Source: Synanceia verrucosa (lineage: Eukaryota > Chordata > Actinopteri > Perciformes > Synanceiidae). From it: 64,000 nucleotides of DNA. This document shows, piece by piece, positions 47,306 to 57,105 of this stretch; the first letter of the stretch is position 1; each line of letters starts with the position of its first letter. The notes under the pieces are model-generated. The model saw only the letters and a program-made list of their open reading frames with translations, was not told where the DNA came from and did no database searches. A program made the position numbers and the translations under genes. The stretch is taken from NCBI GenBank assembly GCA_029721515.1, contig CM056556.1:27892669-27956668 (forward strand), given 5' to 3'.

Positions 47306-48106
47306 ATGGTCGGTCATGTAGTGGGCAGACTGGTGAAGGCAGCAGCTGGGCTCCACCGCTATGGAAGCAGAGCGGTTCTGGTTCAGAGGCTGACAGCCTC
47401 CGGGTCGGACAGGAGCTTCTCGGACCTGAAGGACGAAGCGCAGCCGCCATTTGACTCCTCCCTGCTGGACTTCCTGGTGTGTCCGCTGTCCAAGAAGCCC
47501 CTGAGGTGAGACCGTGGCTCTGAGGTGGTGCTGGTGATTTTTACTAGGTTCAGAATAATAACAACAGTCAGTGTTTTTTTTCAAACTAGCAGTTGGTAGA
47601 GACGGTGCTCCACAGGACGCAGAAATGCTGTCGTTGTGTACAGAAGGCTCTCTGTGTGAAGTTAGCACTTAGCATGCTAGCTCCATCGTAAACCTGAGGC
47701 AGATAACAGGAGCAGCAGAAATTTACTTTCTTAGCATCGTTACTTTTATACCAGTGAAGGTAGAGCTTATGGTGTTAATTTCATGGTGAAATAAAGAGAT
47801 TCCAGGTCATTTTAGTGTCACACTCTAAATGGGATCACTTAACAACCTGCTCTGGGTTCATGGGCTAACCGTGCAGCATTCAGGTGCTGTGGGAAAGAAG
47901 AGGTTGCAATGTTGTAAACCGTTTACCTCAGCTTTCATGCAGTAAATGTTCCACTTGGTTGGTCTCTGCTCAGGTACGAGGCTAAGACCAACGAGCTGAT
48001 CAATGAGGAGCTTGGCATCGCCTATCCCATCATCGACGGCATCCCCAACATGATCCCTCAAGAGGCCAGACTCCTGCAGAAAGACCCAGAGACCTCCACC
48101 ACCTAG
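47306..48106 (+). CDS. pyurf: PreY protein (PIGY upstream reading frame), mitochondrial
   Basis: PreY is a small Trm112-like (UPF0434) zinc-ribbon-type protein targeted to mitochondria, where it stabilises methyltransferases for coenzyme Q synthesis and complex I assembly. Two exons join in phase, 47306-47505 and 47974-48106, for 110 residues. The N-terminus is basic and Ser/Arg-rich, as in a mitochondrial presequence. The conserved domain covers about residues 50-95, with SSLLDFLVCPLSKKPLRYEA, NELINEELGIAYPIIDGIPN and MIPQEARL, almost identical to human. The start ATG has a strong context (ggccATGG). An in-frame open region runs upstream to 47066 through the (AGA)n tract, but it gives a poly-Glu artefact and is rejected. 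pigy follows 100 bp downstream on the same strand. Confidence 0.95.
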
Positions 48107-48206
48107 ACTGAGCCAGGCTAACGAGCTAGCAGACGTAGCATTGACTGACCCCTCTGTTCCCTGTAGCTGCATCCTGCTCAAACACCGCAGTGTACAGCAT
48201 CCCCTC

Positions 48207-48419
48207 ATGTTCTCCCTCTCTGTGATGGTGGGGCTCGTCCCCATCCTGTCTCTGCTGGGTCTCTTCTACTCTGCAGCGGTGGATGAGAGCTTCCCTCAGG
48301 GCTGCACCAGCAGCAGCAGCCTGTGTTTCTACAGCCTGCTGCTGCCCGTCACCATTCCCGTCTACGTCTTCTTCCACCTCTGGAGCTGGATGGGGATCAA
48401 GCTCTTCAGACACAACTAA
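48207..48419 (+). CDS. pigy: PIG-Y, subunit of GPI N-acetylglucosaminyltransferase
   Basis: PIG-Y is a small ER membrane subunit of the enzyme (with PIG-A, C, H, P, Q and DPM2) that starts GPI-anchor synthesis. It is 70 residues (human 71) with two hydrophobic segments, around residues 5-22 and 40-60. Diagnostic stretches are LLGLFYSA, FPQGCTS, LCFYSLLLP and VYVFFHLWSWMGIKLFRHN. It follows pyurf in the same exon. As in mammals, one mRNA probably encodes both. The 100-bp spacer has no ATG, so this is the first start after the PreY stop. A second in-frame ATG at codon 7 is less likely as the start. Confidence 0.95.
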   Translation: MFSLSVMVGLVPILSLLGLFYSAAVDESFPQGCTSSSSLCFYSLLLPVTIPVYVFFHLWSWMGIKLFRHN

Positions 48420-49040
48420 GCTGTTTGGATTCTGCTCTGGATGAAAAAGATAAATGCAGCAGAAAACACTTGAGAGCTATGATGTCATCTGTTGGTGCAG
48501 CACCTTGTATTTCTGGACCCACCTGCTTAATAAAAGGTAAAACCTGTGGTGTGGCATCACAAGCACAGCTTCCTCCACAACCACCAGGATAAAATACAGC
48601 TGTAATAGACAGTTTGACTCTGTGTGTGTGTGTGTGTGTGTGTAAGGTGCAGGGTTTGTTTAAAATGCCACTGTAGAAAAGTAAATCCTGAACATGTGAT
48701 GCTCCAGGTCAACCTAAACGTGTTGGGATGAGTTCCATGTGTACATGTAAGGTGAAAGTAATAAAACGAACAGAACAAAATTCATGTTGAAACGTCACTT
48801 CATTGAAATCGTAAACGTGACAGAACCACAATAAATACACTTCAGGTAATAAAAAGGAGCAGAACCGAACCAACAACAACACAGAAGAGTGAACTAGAAA
48901 CGTCTAAGTGGAGAAATTCACAAAGAAAACAGTTTGATTTCTCTCCTCAAGTTCACCTCAGGACTGTTTTTAGGCTCCAGACACACGGCTGCTCTTAGAC
49001 CTGATCCACTTCCTGAGTGCCGGCTCTTCCAGACCTGACC
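48420..49040. other. pigy 3' UTR and tail of the convergent minus gene
   Basis: AATAAA at 48529-48534 is the likely pyurf-pigy polyadenylation signal. A second plus-strand AATAAA lies at 48760-48765. A (TG)n microsatellite occupies about 48621-48643. No minus-strand AATAAA was found below the stop at 49041, so the 3' end of the minus gene is uncertain. Confidence 0.5.
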
Positions 49041-50711
49041 TCAGAGCCGGCGGCTCTTCCTGCTCTTCTCCCTGCCCTGAGCCAGTTTCATCAGTGGAGA
49101 CTCTGGTCTGGGGGACTGTCCCATTCCTTTGGTCTTGAAGAAGAAGGACTCGTTGAGTCTTGTCTGGACCGCCTTCACCTGAAGTGAAGAAAAGCTCTGA
49201 GTCATAAAGCTGATCGTGATGATGCAGACACTAAACAGGATAAGACAGCAGTGTTTGAGGCTCTTATTCTTATCAAAATGAAAGAGTGAAGAGTGATTGC
49301 TTTAATTGGAGCTGATTTATAACAGAGGTCATTAATCAGTCTGGACTGACATTATCCTTAATATCTGAAATGAGCTGCACTACTAGATAATACCACATAT
49401 CACTGCGTCATATTCATCTAATTATTATCTTTACCTACAGTAGATTTATGTCGAATAAGGACTGCTCTTACCAATAACCTGAACTACTGATAACACTCTG
49501 CAGGGGTTTTGTCATACGAGCTGTTTTCAGGATCAAATGAGGTTAAATGTGCGTCTCCTCTGAGGATTCACCTGGATCAGATCCAGTCTGCCGGGGCGAC
49601 AGGGAGGCTCGTCCTCGCTGGAGGTCGTGGTGTCAGTGGTCTTGGGGTCAGATCCAGACTGGGGGCTCAGCGTCGCCTCAGTTTTACCTTGTGAGTCTGC
49701 AGGACGTGGCCCTGTCTTCACCTCTACGTCTCTCCTGGGTGGACAACCAGAGGAATGAGGGTCTGGCTCTGTGTGGTCGTCACCTCCGGTCCCTCCTGAC
49801 TTTAATGTCTCCAGCTCCTTCCTGGCCCTCTGCGGTAAGCTCAGGTCCAAAGGTCTCACGTCCTCCAGGTGGACGGACACTTGTGTTTTTTGGCAGAAGC
49901 TGAGGAAGGTGGACAGCTGGCTGGTGAAGAAGTTGTCTGTCTGTGTGGACGTGCTTTCTGTGGACACTGGTGGACACCAGACAGACAGCTGTCCTACAGT
50001 GCAGGAGTGTCTCTTCATATCAGCTGGTTCGTCCAGGCTGGTTGTTTGAGCAGGACGTGATGCTGCAGCTTCGTCCTCTGCCAGACGTCCCTGTCCTGTC
50101 TTTGTCTTCTCTACATGCTTGTTTGTCTCTCTGGGACGCTGTGGACGTGCTTTCATCCTCATCATGGATGTGTGCAGCTTGTCTTGTGGCGTAAACAGTG
50201 GAGGACTTGGAGGAAGAACTTCTCCACTGGAGGACTCTGAGGACGACGCTCTGAACGTCTTCTGAGTGATGAACAGGTCCTGGCTGTTCAGGTCCTCACT
50301 GGGACACTGAGACTGACCCTGGTCCTGGTTCTGACCCTGGCTATGTCCTGGTGTCCCACTGGGAGGCTGCTGAGACGAACAGAGCAGTTTAGGAGGTTTG
50401 GCAGACGTGTGTCCTGGTGAAAGGTCAAAGGCCACCCTTTTCTTTTTCCTGTTGGGTCTGAGCTTGTGGCGTTCAGGAGTTTCACCTCCATGTGTGAACA
50501 GGAAACTGTTGTCTAGACCCAGCACCGATGTCTTCTTCTTTTTCTTTTTCTTCCCTTTCTTCTTCTTCACTTTCCTTTCCTCCATGGCTTCTTTGAATTT
50601 GGAGTTCTTCTTTTTCTTCTGGATGTCCTCATCTGTCTTCATGGCTGCAACAGGTGGGTGTTTCAGGCATTTCTTGTCCTTTTTGGAGTTTGTCTCTTTA
50701 CAGTCGCTCAT
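49041..50711 (-). CDS. Unidentified lysine- and serine-rich protein with RVAF motif
   Basis: I do not recognise this gene. Two exons join in phase 0, 50711-49572 and 49178-49041, for about 425 residues starting MSDCKETNSKKDKK. The N-terminal 60 residues are very basic with a long Lys run, suggesting nuclear or nucleolar location. RKKKRVAFDLSP near residue 90 matches the PP1-docking RVxF consensus with the usual basic residues before it. A Ser/Pro/Gln-rich middle follows. A more structured-looking stretch near 285-330 contains FFTSQLSTFLSFCQK and VRPLDLSLPQRARKEL. The C-terminal exon, VKAVQTRLNESFFFKTKG then a basic tail, looks conserved. A spliced 5' exon near 51576-51640 would add a short uORF. 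The long open frame, good donor (GTGAAT) and acceptor make it a real gene. Confidence 0.75.
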
Positions 50712-51575
50712 GAGTCTGTTCAACAGAAAGAGAAGGAAGGTTACACACAGCTCCTTTTGAATATCCTTACTTTTTCATTAGTCTGACCTGACTGAAGATA
50801 ACAGATGCTTCATTTAAACCAATAACTGAAGTCAGTTTCAGAATATATACAAGCATGATGAAACCAGCAGATATTAGAAACACAAGACATTCAGCATTTT
50901 GACAACATGAAACATAAAAACAAGAACTAACTGGACCAGGTGATCTTCTCATACAGCACAAACCTTTTTTAATAATCTATTCACTAGTTTAGTTTTTTTC
51001 CTCGGCTGTGACCGATGGATATCATTATCATTATAATATTGATTTTACGGTCACACAGTATTGTTGTGTGATCAGCAAACATTTCTCTGACAGTTTGAGT
51101 CTCTGTTGACATCAGACAGGATGTAAAGACTTCACTACAGTACAGACAAACAGCATATGCAGAGTTTAACAGAAACCATCAGAGCAGCAGCAGCATCTGC
51201 TTCACTTTAACAGGACTCTGAGTTCACCACTCTTCACCATGTTGAACAGGAGTGAGCAATTTAAACTGAATTCACCTTTTTACACCCAAATTTCATCCAG
51301 CACACTGGAATGAATGCAGAATAACAAAGAGACACTAAAAGACATGTTTCTGTTCAGTTCAGGGACAGTGAAAGCAGCTCACAGTTCAGTCTGCTTCACT
51401 TACATCTGGAGTAAAAACCGGCGGTTTTCGCTAAAGTTTTCAGACGTTTCACTGAATAATTTCTCGGTTGAGAAAAGGAAATGCCTTTTTTTACTAAACG
51501 GGTCATTTGACTGAAGCAGCCTGCAGGGTGTAACACGAAATATCTTTCTAGAAAGAGCTAAAACGTCACAAATAC
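50712..51575 (-). other. Intron 1 of the unidentified minus gene
   Basis: Unique sequence from the donor at 51575 to the acceptor just above 50715. No other exon was recognised, although a small in-between exon that restores frame cannot be excluded. Confidence 0.35.
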
Positions 51576-51640
51576 CTGAGAGGGAGGAAGGGTCAGCCGG
51601 TAAACTCATCTTCAAAGAGACCGACGTGCTGCTTTCAAGG
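51576..51640 (-). other. Probable first exon of the unidentified minus gene
   Basis: On the minus strand an ATG at 51609 opens 11 codons (MSLPADPSSLS) that end at a GTATTT donor at 51575. Splicing to the acceptor before 50715 puts this frame into a stop, TGA, whose first two bases are the last two of the main ATG (ATGA overlap). It is therefore read as a uORF-bearing 5' exon, not as the N-terminus. The region above 51640 is the presumed promoter. Confidence 0.4.
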
Positions 51641-51976
51641 TCCTCGGAAGGTCGGACGTCTGATCATCACAGGTAAACCAGCTGAGAAGCAGCAGGTATA
51701 AGACCTACAGAGTGTCTTTGAGGGTCAGACCAACCAGTCTCATCCAGGTGGACTACACAAAGCATGGTGAATTAAGACAAACACAAAAGAGAATAAAAGG
51801 CCTGCTCAGTTTTACAGGACAGACCTGAATGCAGCACTGCCTCCAGTCGGTAGATCAGAGGACATGAACAACATTAGTCCATCTGAGCAGGTGTTCATGT
51901 GGGCTCATTCTGGTAGAAAGCTGCTCTTTACCATCTTTTCAACAGCACTTGAAGGCAGCACTGAACACTGTTCTGT
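51641..51976. other. Spacer before the 22-bp array
   Basis: Unique sequence upstream of the minus-strand gene, presumably including its promoter. I see no strong motif. Confidence 0.4.
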
Positions 51977-54473
51977 GGTCTATTAGTCATAGATTAGCAG
52001 TCTGTTAGTCATAGATTAGCGGTCTGTCAGTCATAGATTAGCGGTCTGTCAGTCATAGATTAGCGGTCCGTTAGTCATAGATTAGCGGTCCGTCAGTCAT
52101 AGATTAGCGGTCCGTTAGTCATAGATTAGCAGTCTGTTAGCGGTCTGTTAGTCATAGATTAGCGGTCTGTTAGTCATAGATTAGCGGTCCGTTAGTCACA
52201 GATTAGCAGTCTGTTAGCGGTCTGTTAGTCATAGATTAGCGGTCTGTCAGTCATAGATTAGCAGTCTGTTAGTCATAGATTAGCGGTCTGTCAGTCATAG
52301 ATTAGCGGTCTGTCAGTCATAGATTAGCGGTCCGTCAGTCATAGATTAGCGGTCTGTCAGTCATAGATTAGCGGTCCGTTAGTCATAGATTAGCAGTCTG
52401 TTAGCGGTCTGTTAGTCATAGATTAGCGGTCTGTTAGTCATAGATTAGCGGTCCGTTAGTCACAGATTAGCAGTCTGTTAGCGGTCTGTTAGTCATAGAT
52501 TAGCGGTCTGTTAGTCATAGATTAGCGGTCCGTTAGTCACAGATTAGCAGTCTGTTAGCGGTCTGTTAGTCATAGATTAGCGGTCTGTCAGTCATAGATT
52601 AGCGGTCCGTTAGTCACAGATTAGCAGTCTGTTAGTCATAGATTAGCGGTCCGTTAGTCATAGATTAGCGGTCCGTTAGTCATAGATTAGCGGTCCGTTA
52701 GTCATAGATTAGCGGTCCGTTAGTCACAGATTAGCAGTCTGTTAGTGGTCTGTTAGTCATAGATTAGCGGTCTGTCAGTCATAGATTAGCGGTCCGTTAG
52801 TCATAGATTAGCGGTCCGTTAGTCATAGATTAGCGGTCCGTTAGTCATAGATTAGCAGTCTGTTAGCGGTCCGTTAGTTATAGATTAGCAGTCTGTTAGC
52901 GGTCTGTTAGTCATAGATTAGCGGTCTGTCAGTCATAGATTAGCGGTCCGTTAGTCATAGATTAGCGGTCTGTCAGTCATAGATTAGCGGTCTGTCAGTC
53001 ATAGATTAGCGGTCCGTCAGTCATAGATTAGCGGTCTGTTAGTCATAGATTAGCGGTCCGTTAGTCATAGATTAGCGGTCCGTTAGTCATAGATTAGCAG
53101 TCTGTTAGCGGTCCGTTAGTTATAGATTAGCAGTCTGTTAGCGGTCTGTTAGTCATAGATTAGCGGTCTGTCAGTCATAGATTAGCGGTCCGTTAGTCAT
53201 AGATTAGCGGTCTGTCAGTCATAGATTAGCGGTCTGTCAGTCATAGATTAGCGGTCCGTTAGTCATAGATTAGCGGTCTGTCAGTGATAGATTAGCGGTC
53301 CGTTAGTCATAGATTAGTGGTCCGTTAGCGGTCCGTTAGTCATAGATTAGCGGTCCGTTAGTCATAGATTAGCTGTCCGTTAGCGGTCTGTTAGTCATAG
53401 ATTAGCAGTCTGTGAGTCATAGATTAGTGGTCCGTTAGTCATAGATTTGCGGTCCGTTAGTGGTCCGTTAGTCATAGATTAGCGGTCAGTCATAGATTAG
53501 CGGTCTGTCAGTCATAGATTAGTGGTCCGTTAGTCATAGATTTGCGGTCCGTTAGTGGTCCGTTAGTCATAGATTAGCGGTCAGTCATAGATTAGCGGTC
53601 TGTCAGTCATAGATTAGTGGTCCGTTAGTCATAGATTTGCGGTCCGTTAGCGGTCCGTTAGTCATAGATTAGTGGTCTGTCAGTCATAGATTAGCGGTCT
53701 GTCAGTCATAGATTAGCGGTCCGTTAGTCATAGATTAGCGGTCCGTTAGTCATAGATTAGCGGTCTGTTAGTCTTAGATTAGCGGTCCATTAGTCATAGA
53801 TTAGTGGTCCGTTAGCGGCCCGTTAGCGGCCCGTTAGTCATGGATTAGCGGCCCGTTAGTCATAGATTAGTGGTCCGTTAGCGGTCCGTTAGTCATAGAT
53901 TAGCGGCCCGTTAGTCATAGATTAGTGGTCCGTTAGCGGTCCGTTAGTCATAGATTAGCGGTCTGTTAGTCATAGATTAGCGGTCCGTTAGTCATAGATT
54001 AGCTGTCCGTTAGCGGTCTGTTAGTCATAGATTAGCAGTCTGTGAGTCATAGATTAGTGGTCCGTTAGTCATAGATTTGCGGTCCGTTAGCGGTCCGTTA
54101 GTCATAGATTAGCGGTCAGTCATAGATTAGCGGTCTGTCAGTCATAGATTAGTGGTCCGTTAGTCATAGATTAGCGGTCCGTTAGTCATAGATTAGCGGT
54201 CTGTTAGTCTTAGATTAGCGGTCCATTAGTCATAGATTAGTGGTCCGTTAGCGGTCCGTTAGCGGCCCGTTAGTCATGGATTAGCGGCCCGTCAGTCATA
54301 GATTAGCGGTCCGTTAGTCATAGATTAGCGGTCTGTCAGTCATAGATTAGCGGTCCGTTAGCGGTCCGTCAGTCATAGATTAGCGGTCCGTTAGCGGTCT
54401 GTTAGTCATAGATTAGCGGTCCGTCAGTCATAGATTAGCGGTCTATTAGTGTTCCAACTGCTAATCTATGACT
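51977..54473. repeat. 2.5-kb tandem array of 22-bp units, with an inverted terminal half unit
   Basis: More than 100 copies of agtcatagattagcggtctg plus tt, with common variants ccgtt, ctgtc, ccgtc and agcag. Short 10-12-bp units (agcggtctgtt) are inserted at intervals, and longer composite blocks recur. At the right edge, 54458-54473 (ctgctaatctatgact) is the exact reverse complement of a unit segment. The array can therefore fold back at that end. Confidence 0.96.
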
Positions 54474-54966
54474 TTTTTCAAGCTCAACCCAAATGTGAAA
54501 AGCAAAACCTTCAGATGGTCTTCTGTTCTAAAAAACATAATTTCAGACTGAAGTCAGTAAATTCATTAAATCTGAACAGTTTGGCTTTATGATGTCTCTT
54601 GTTCCTCTTGTTCCTGTATTTCTTTGAGGAAAAAATAACATTCATGTAAAAGTTATCAAATCCTTTAAATCAAAACCTTTATTGTCATTGTGTTCTAGTG
54701 CATAAAACAAAATGTGTGAATATTATATGTTATACCTTACAGTCATTCAGTGTCAGTAATAATAACCTGCGTCCTCTTCTTACTCCTCATCACTGTTATT
54801 ACTGTTTATATTCTATTTCTGCTGTAAATATCTCCTCTGTGAATCTGGGTGTTTTATATTCATATTTTATATCTTCATTTTTATTTCAAGCTTTTTAGCT
54901 GAGTGACTCAACAAAATTTCATTAGGCATGTATAATGACACTAATGACTCTTAGCTAGATAGATCT

Positions 54967-55002
<36 letters not shown>

Positions 55003-55716
55003 CAGCACATTGTGTTTTATATTATTATGTAGAAACTCAAAGCTGTCTGCTGCTTTGTTCCAGGTAGGAGTATGTTTCTTGTTCTTGGTGCTCTGTGGGA
55101 ATAACAGACCATAATATCTCTGGGGGGGTTGCTAAGGTGATTAACACACACATACGTGACTCAGCTTACTGTCAACCAACGTCTGCCTCTTATGGTTTTT
55201 CTTGTTTATGGTGTGTCATGCTGATCTAAAGAACAGAAAACAGACTGCCATCCTTATAAAACACCTTTAATTGATCTGTGAGGCACTTAGTGACACTTTC
55301 AGCTAAACATGTATTTTCAGCAAGCTAATGGATGTGTAGACTGTAAAATAGATTTCATCTTATTACAGTGTTTTTCAGTTCAGTACAATTTTGAATGGAG
55401 GGCCCAGTTTTTCAAACTACTACACAATATTAACACAAGCACTTATCTGTCACTGATTTGCTCCTACAGCAGCATGAACATGGTTATGTCATTTTACTTT
55501 TTAGATAGATAAGATAGATAAAACTGTATTGATCCTTTCAGACAGTGGCCTTTGGGAAATTAAAGAACACTAAAAAATAAAGTAAAAATGTGGGGAAAAT
55601 CTGACAAAAATTTAAAAAAAATCCACCAGGGAAAATGATAGGAATTTGCAGTGAAGTGACATCATGACACACACCTGTGTCTAATGTGTACAGGTGTGTT
55701 TAGCGTTTTGTAAATC

Positions 55717-55747
<31 letters not shown>

Positions 55748-56753
55748 CGGTTTGAAGCTGACATTGAGTTTATAGTGATGCTAATCTGCTCCAGTGTTTT
55801 GCTCCTTGAGTGGAAGGTTTGATAATTGTGTGATACTTTTTTTAATTTTAGTGTCTGATGCAGCTAAAAAGATAAATATTTTACACTAAATCCTAACAGC
55901 ACGTACTGCAGATGGTGGCCCATGTTATTTACTATTTACTATTTACTATTATAACTATTTACATGTTATTTACTCGTGAACAGCAGGTCTGCCAGTCACT
56001 GCTGATATTAACTTGGAAACATGGCTGTGCAGACTGCTTTAATGTTTAATATTGTTGAGCAATTTGATCATCTGGGTTTAGAACGCACAAATGTCAGAGG
56101 CAGATAGTTTTAGGCTCAATCTCAGATGGAGAAATGATGTGAAACTACTGTATGGATTATTTGTTTCTCTGACACTAAAGTGAAATGTGGTGGTGATGAA
56201 ACGATGGTCTGCAGCTCATGGCCGTGATGCTCAGGAAGCGCTGACCTTCCTCCCACTGAAACTGAAATTATTTTCAGTCCTTTAACGCCTTGTGGGATGT
56301 GACACAGCTCAGCCAGCAGAACGCCACTGGTGACCTTTCTGTTCAGGTGCTTTGTGTCACTGCGCACTGTTCCATGATGGATGTTTGTGTGAAAAGTGGA
56401 AGTGGAACAGGTAAATACAATGATTTATTAAACAAGTGCAGGTGAGTATTTCAAAAATCCAAAAAAGGCAAGACATGAGGGTGAGTGCTGGGCTGTGAGG
56501 GCAACGGGAGGCACTGGAAAAAAGAGAGGACAGACACAAGTTAGTCACACGTTCACAAGAAGACACCGGGAGAAATTTGACAAAGACACAAGGAAAAAGC
56601 AAAGCTGCTACCACAGAGGATAACTGGATACTCTGGAGTTAAGGAGTGTCTCTGCAGGTCTTAAATGGGCAGGTCTGATGAGCCAATCAGGAGCAGGCGT
56701 GTCCAATTACTCCTCAACGCCAAGGGGGGAAGGGAGCCTCAGGGACAATCTCT
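54474..56753. other. Intergenic DNA with microsatellites
   Basis: No gene supported. It holds a (GATA)n run at about 54967-55003, another short one near 55503-55520, a (TG)n run at about 55720-55748, and repeated ttactattta near 55926-55970. Open frames near 54698, 55309 and 56122-56614 have no domain or splice logic. Confidence 0.55.
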
Positions 56754-57105
56754 CCATCCATCCATCCATCTTCTCCCTCTTATCCTCTCATAGGGTCAGG
56801 GGGGCTGGAGCCTATCCCAGCTGTCTTAGGGTGAAAGACAGGGTACACCCTGGACAAGTGTCCAGTTCATCACAGGACACATAGAGACAGACAACCACTC
56901 ACACTCACATTCACACCTACGGTCAATTTAAATTAACCAGTTAACCTAATCCCCATGCATGTTTTTGGATGGTGGGAGGAAGCCGGAGTACCAGAGAGAA
57001 CCCACACAGACATGAGGAGAACATGCAAACTCCACACAGAAAATCGAACCTAGTACCTTCTTGCTGTGAGGCGACAGTGCTAACCACTACACCACTGTGC
57101 CGCCC
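56754..57105 (-). mobile_element. Dispersed repeat with (CATC)n end, LINE 3'-end-like
   Basis: Starts at a (CATC)n run and contains ggctggagcctatcccagct, cacacctacggtcaattta, taacctaatccccatgcatg and gtgaggcgacagtgctaacc, ending ccactgtgccgccca. I recall this as an abundant fish repeat. Read on the minus strand it ends in (GATG)n, the tail type of RTE-family LINEs such as Rex3. No coding part is present. Family membership is from memory and uncertain. Confidence 0.55.

Noticed and set aside
49547..50194. Several plus-strand ORFs of 63-118 codons
   Set aside because: They are antisense shadows of the 380-codon minus-strand exon of the unidentified gene.
51977..54457. Direct repeats resembling a CRISPR array
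   Set aside because: Units are contiguous with no unique spacers, and the genome is eukaryotic. The same applies to 4141-9877.
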